Shown here piece by piece: positions 63,756 to 64,000 of a DNA stretch of 64,000 bases. How positions within the stretch are numbered: position 1 is the first letter of the stretch; each line of letters begins with the position of its first letter. Origin of the DNA: Melioribacteraceae bacterium (GTDB taxonomy: Bacteria > Bacteroidota > Ignavibacteria > Ignavibacteriales > Melioribacteraceae); contig BQMY01000116.1 in NCBI GenBank assembly GCA_022181065.1, positions 1 through 64,000 on the forward strand, written 5' to 3'. The notes under the pieces are model-generated. The model searched no databases. It was not told the DNA's origin and saw only the letters and a program-made list of their open reading frames with translations. Made by a program: the position numbers and the translations under genes.

Positions 63756-64000
63756 ATGAATAAAAGATACGCCGCAATTGCGGGTTTTGCACTATTTTCT
63801 TTATCAATTTTCCTGCTTGTTGCATGCAGTAGCAAGCCGGTTGAAAAAATCGATTTTGCTTCTTCTATTGATTCTACGGCAAATATTGAAGACGATTTTT
63901 ACCTCTGGGCTACAGGCAAATGGGCAAATGAAACTGAAATTCCGGCCGAACGAAGCCGCTATGGCGCTTTTGAAATTCTCATTGATCAAAATTATGATCT
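63756..64000 (+). CDS. M13 (neprilysin-like) metallopeptidase, 5' part only
   Basis: The first 81 codons are inside the window; the rest is cut off. Lipoprotein signal with lipobox LLVAC, then DDFYLWATGKWANETEIPAERSRYGAFE, the hallmark N-terminal M13 segment. Family role: periplasmic zinc endopeptidase on short peptides. The HExxH zinc motif would lie beyond the end. Confidence 0.82.
   Translation, partial: MNKRYAAIAGFALFSLSIFLLVACSSKPVEKIDFASSIDSTANIEDDFYLWATGKWANETEIPAERSRYGAFEILIDQNYD

Overview
The window looks like chromosome of a member of the Ignavibacteria / Bacteroidota-Chlorobi group. It is A+T-rich. Two secreted proteins end in a type IX secretion (Por) sorting domain with the PNPFNP motif typical of that group. 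There are also an S46 dipeptidyl-peptidase, TonB-dependent receptors with carboxypeptidase-like N-termini, a two-thioredoxin-fold protein disulfide oxidoreductase and many Bacteroidota-style lipoproteins. This placement is inference; no rRNA or tRNA gene was seen.

Layout. 0.2-6.2 kb: secreted FG-GAP/heparinase-like protein, an O-methyltransferase and a membrane lytic transglycosylase. 6.6-14.3 kb: a small esterase, then a MarR-controlled tripartite RND efflux operon (marR, small protein, membrane fusion protein, RND pump, TolC) with a perfect operator-like palindrome. 14.4-20.9 kb: a compact minus-strand housekeeping run (DUF3109, rpoN, methyltransferase-like membrane protein, PpiC chaperone, hslV, hslU). 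21-27.7 kb: SDR, C69 dipeptidase, DUF429 protein, a four-gene thiol-redox cluster and an unknown conserved protein.

28.4-38.3 kb: a chromosomal integron, the main discovery. An integron-type tyrosine recombinase (IntI, 37296-38252) with its diagnostic extra segment and all catalytic residues is transcribed away from an array holding four attC-like sites (28465-28595, 29767-29888, 30537-30667, 35969-36099). An attI-like core lies 22 bp before intI. For each interval the R'' box of the terminal attC is complementary, perfectly or with one mismatch, to the core at the interval's start, as cassette circularisation predicts. Cargo: a Fic protein, a Phd/ParE-type toxin-antitoxin pair, a 5.4-kb block with GNAT, beta-propeller lipoprotein, membrane protein, NmrA-like reductase, LRR lipoprotein and AraC regulator, and a multi-pass membrane protein.

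38.5-48.1 kb: bifunctional formiminotransferase-cyclodeaminase with a zinc-finger-like insert, a heme-type TonB receptor, a giant coiled-coil protein and a secreted M28 peptidase. 48.1-49.95 kb: a gene-free mosaic of palindromic repeats whose component families also occur singly in other gaps of the window. 50-64 kb: serine hydrolases, histidine kinase, RecQ, thioredoxin, MBL hydrolase, an unusual receiver/substrate-binding/CheW fusion, S46 peptidase, a TM1266-like regulator and the start of an M13 peptidase cut by the window end.

Functionally the window mixes housekeeping genes with secreted peptidases and hydrolases suited to a polymer- and peptide-degrading life, and one accessory island (the integron) that can acquire and reshuffle genes.
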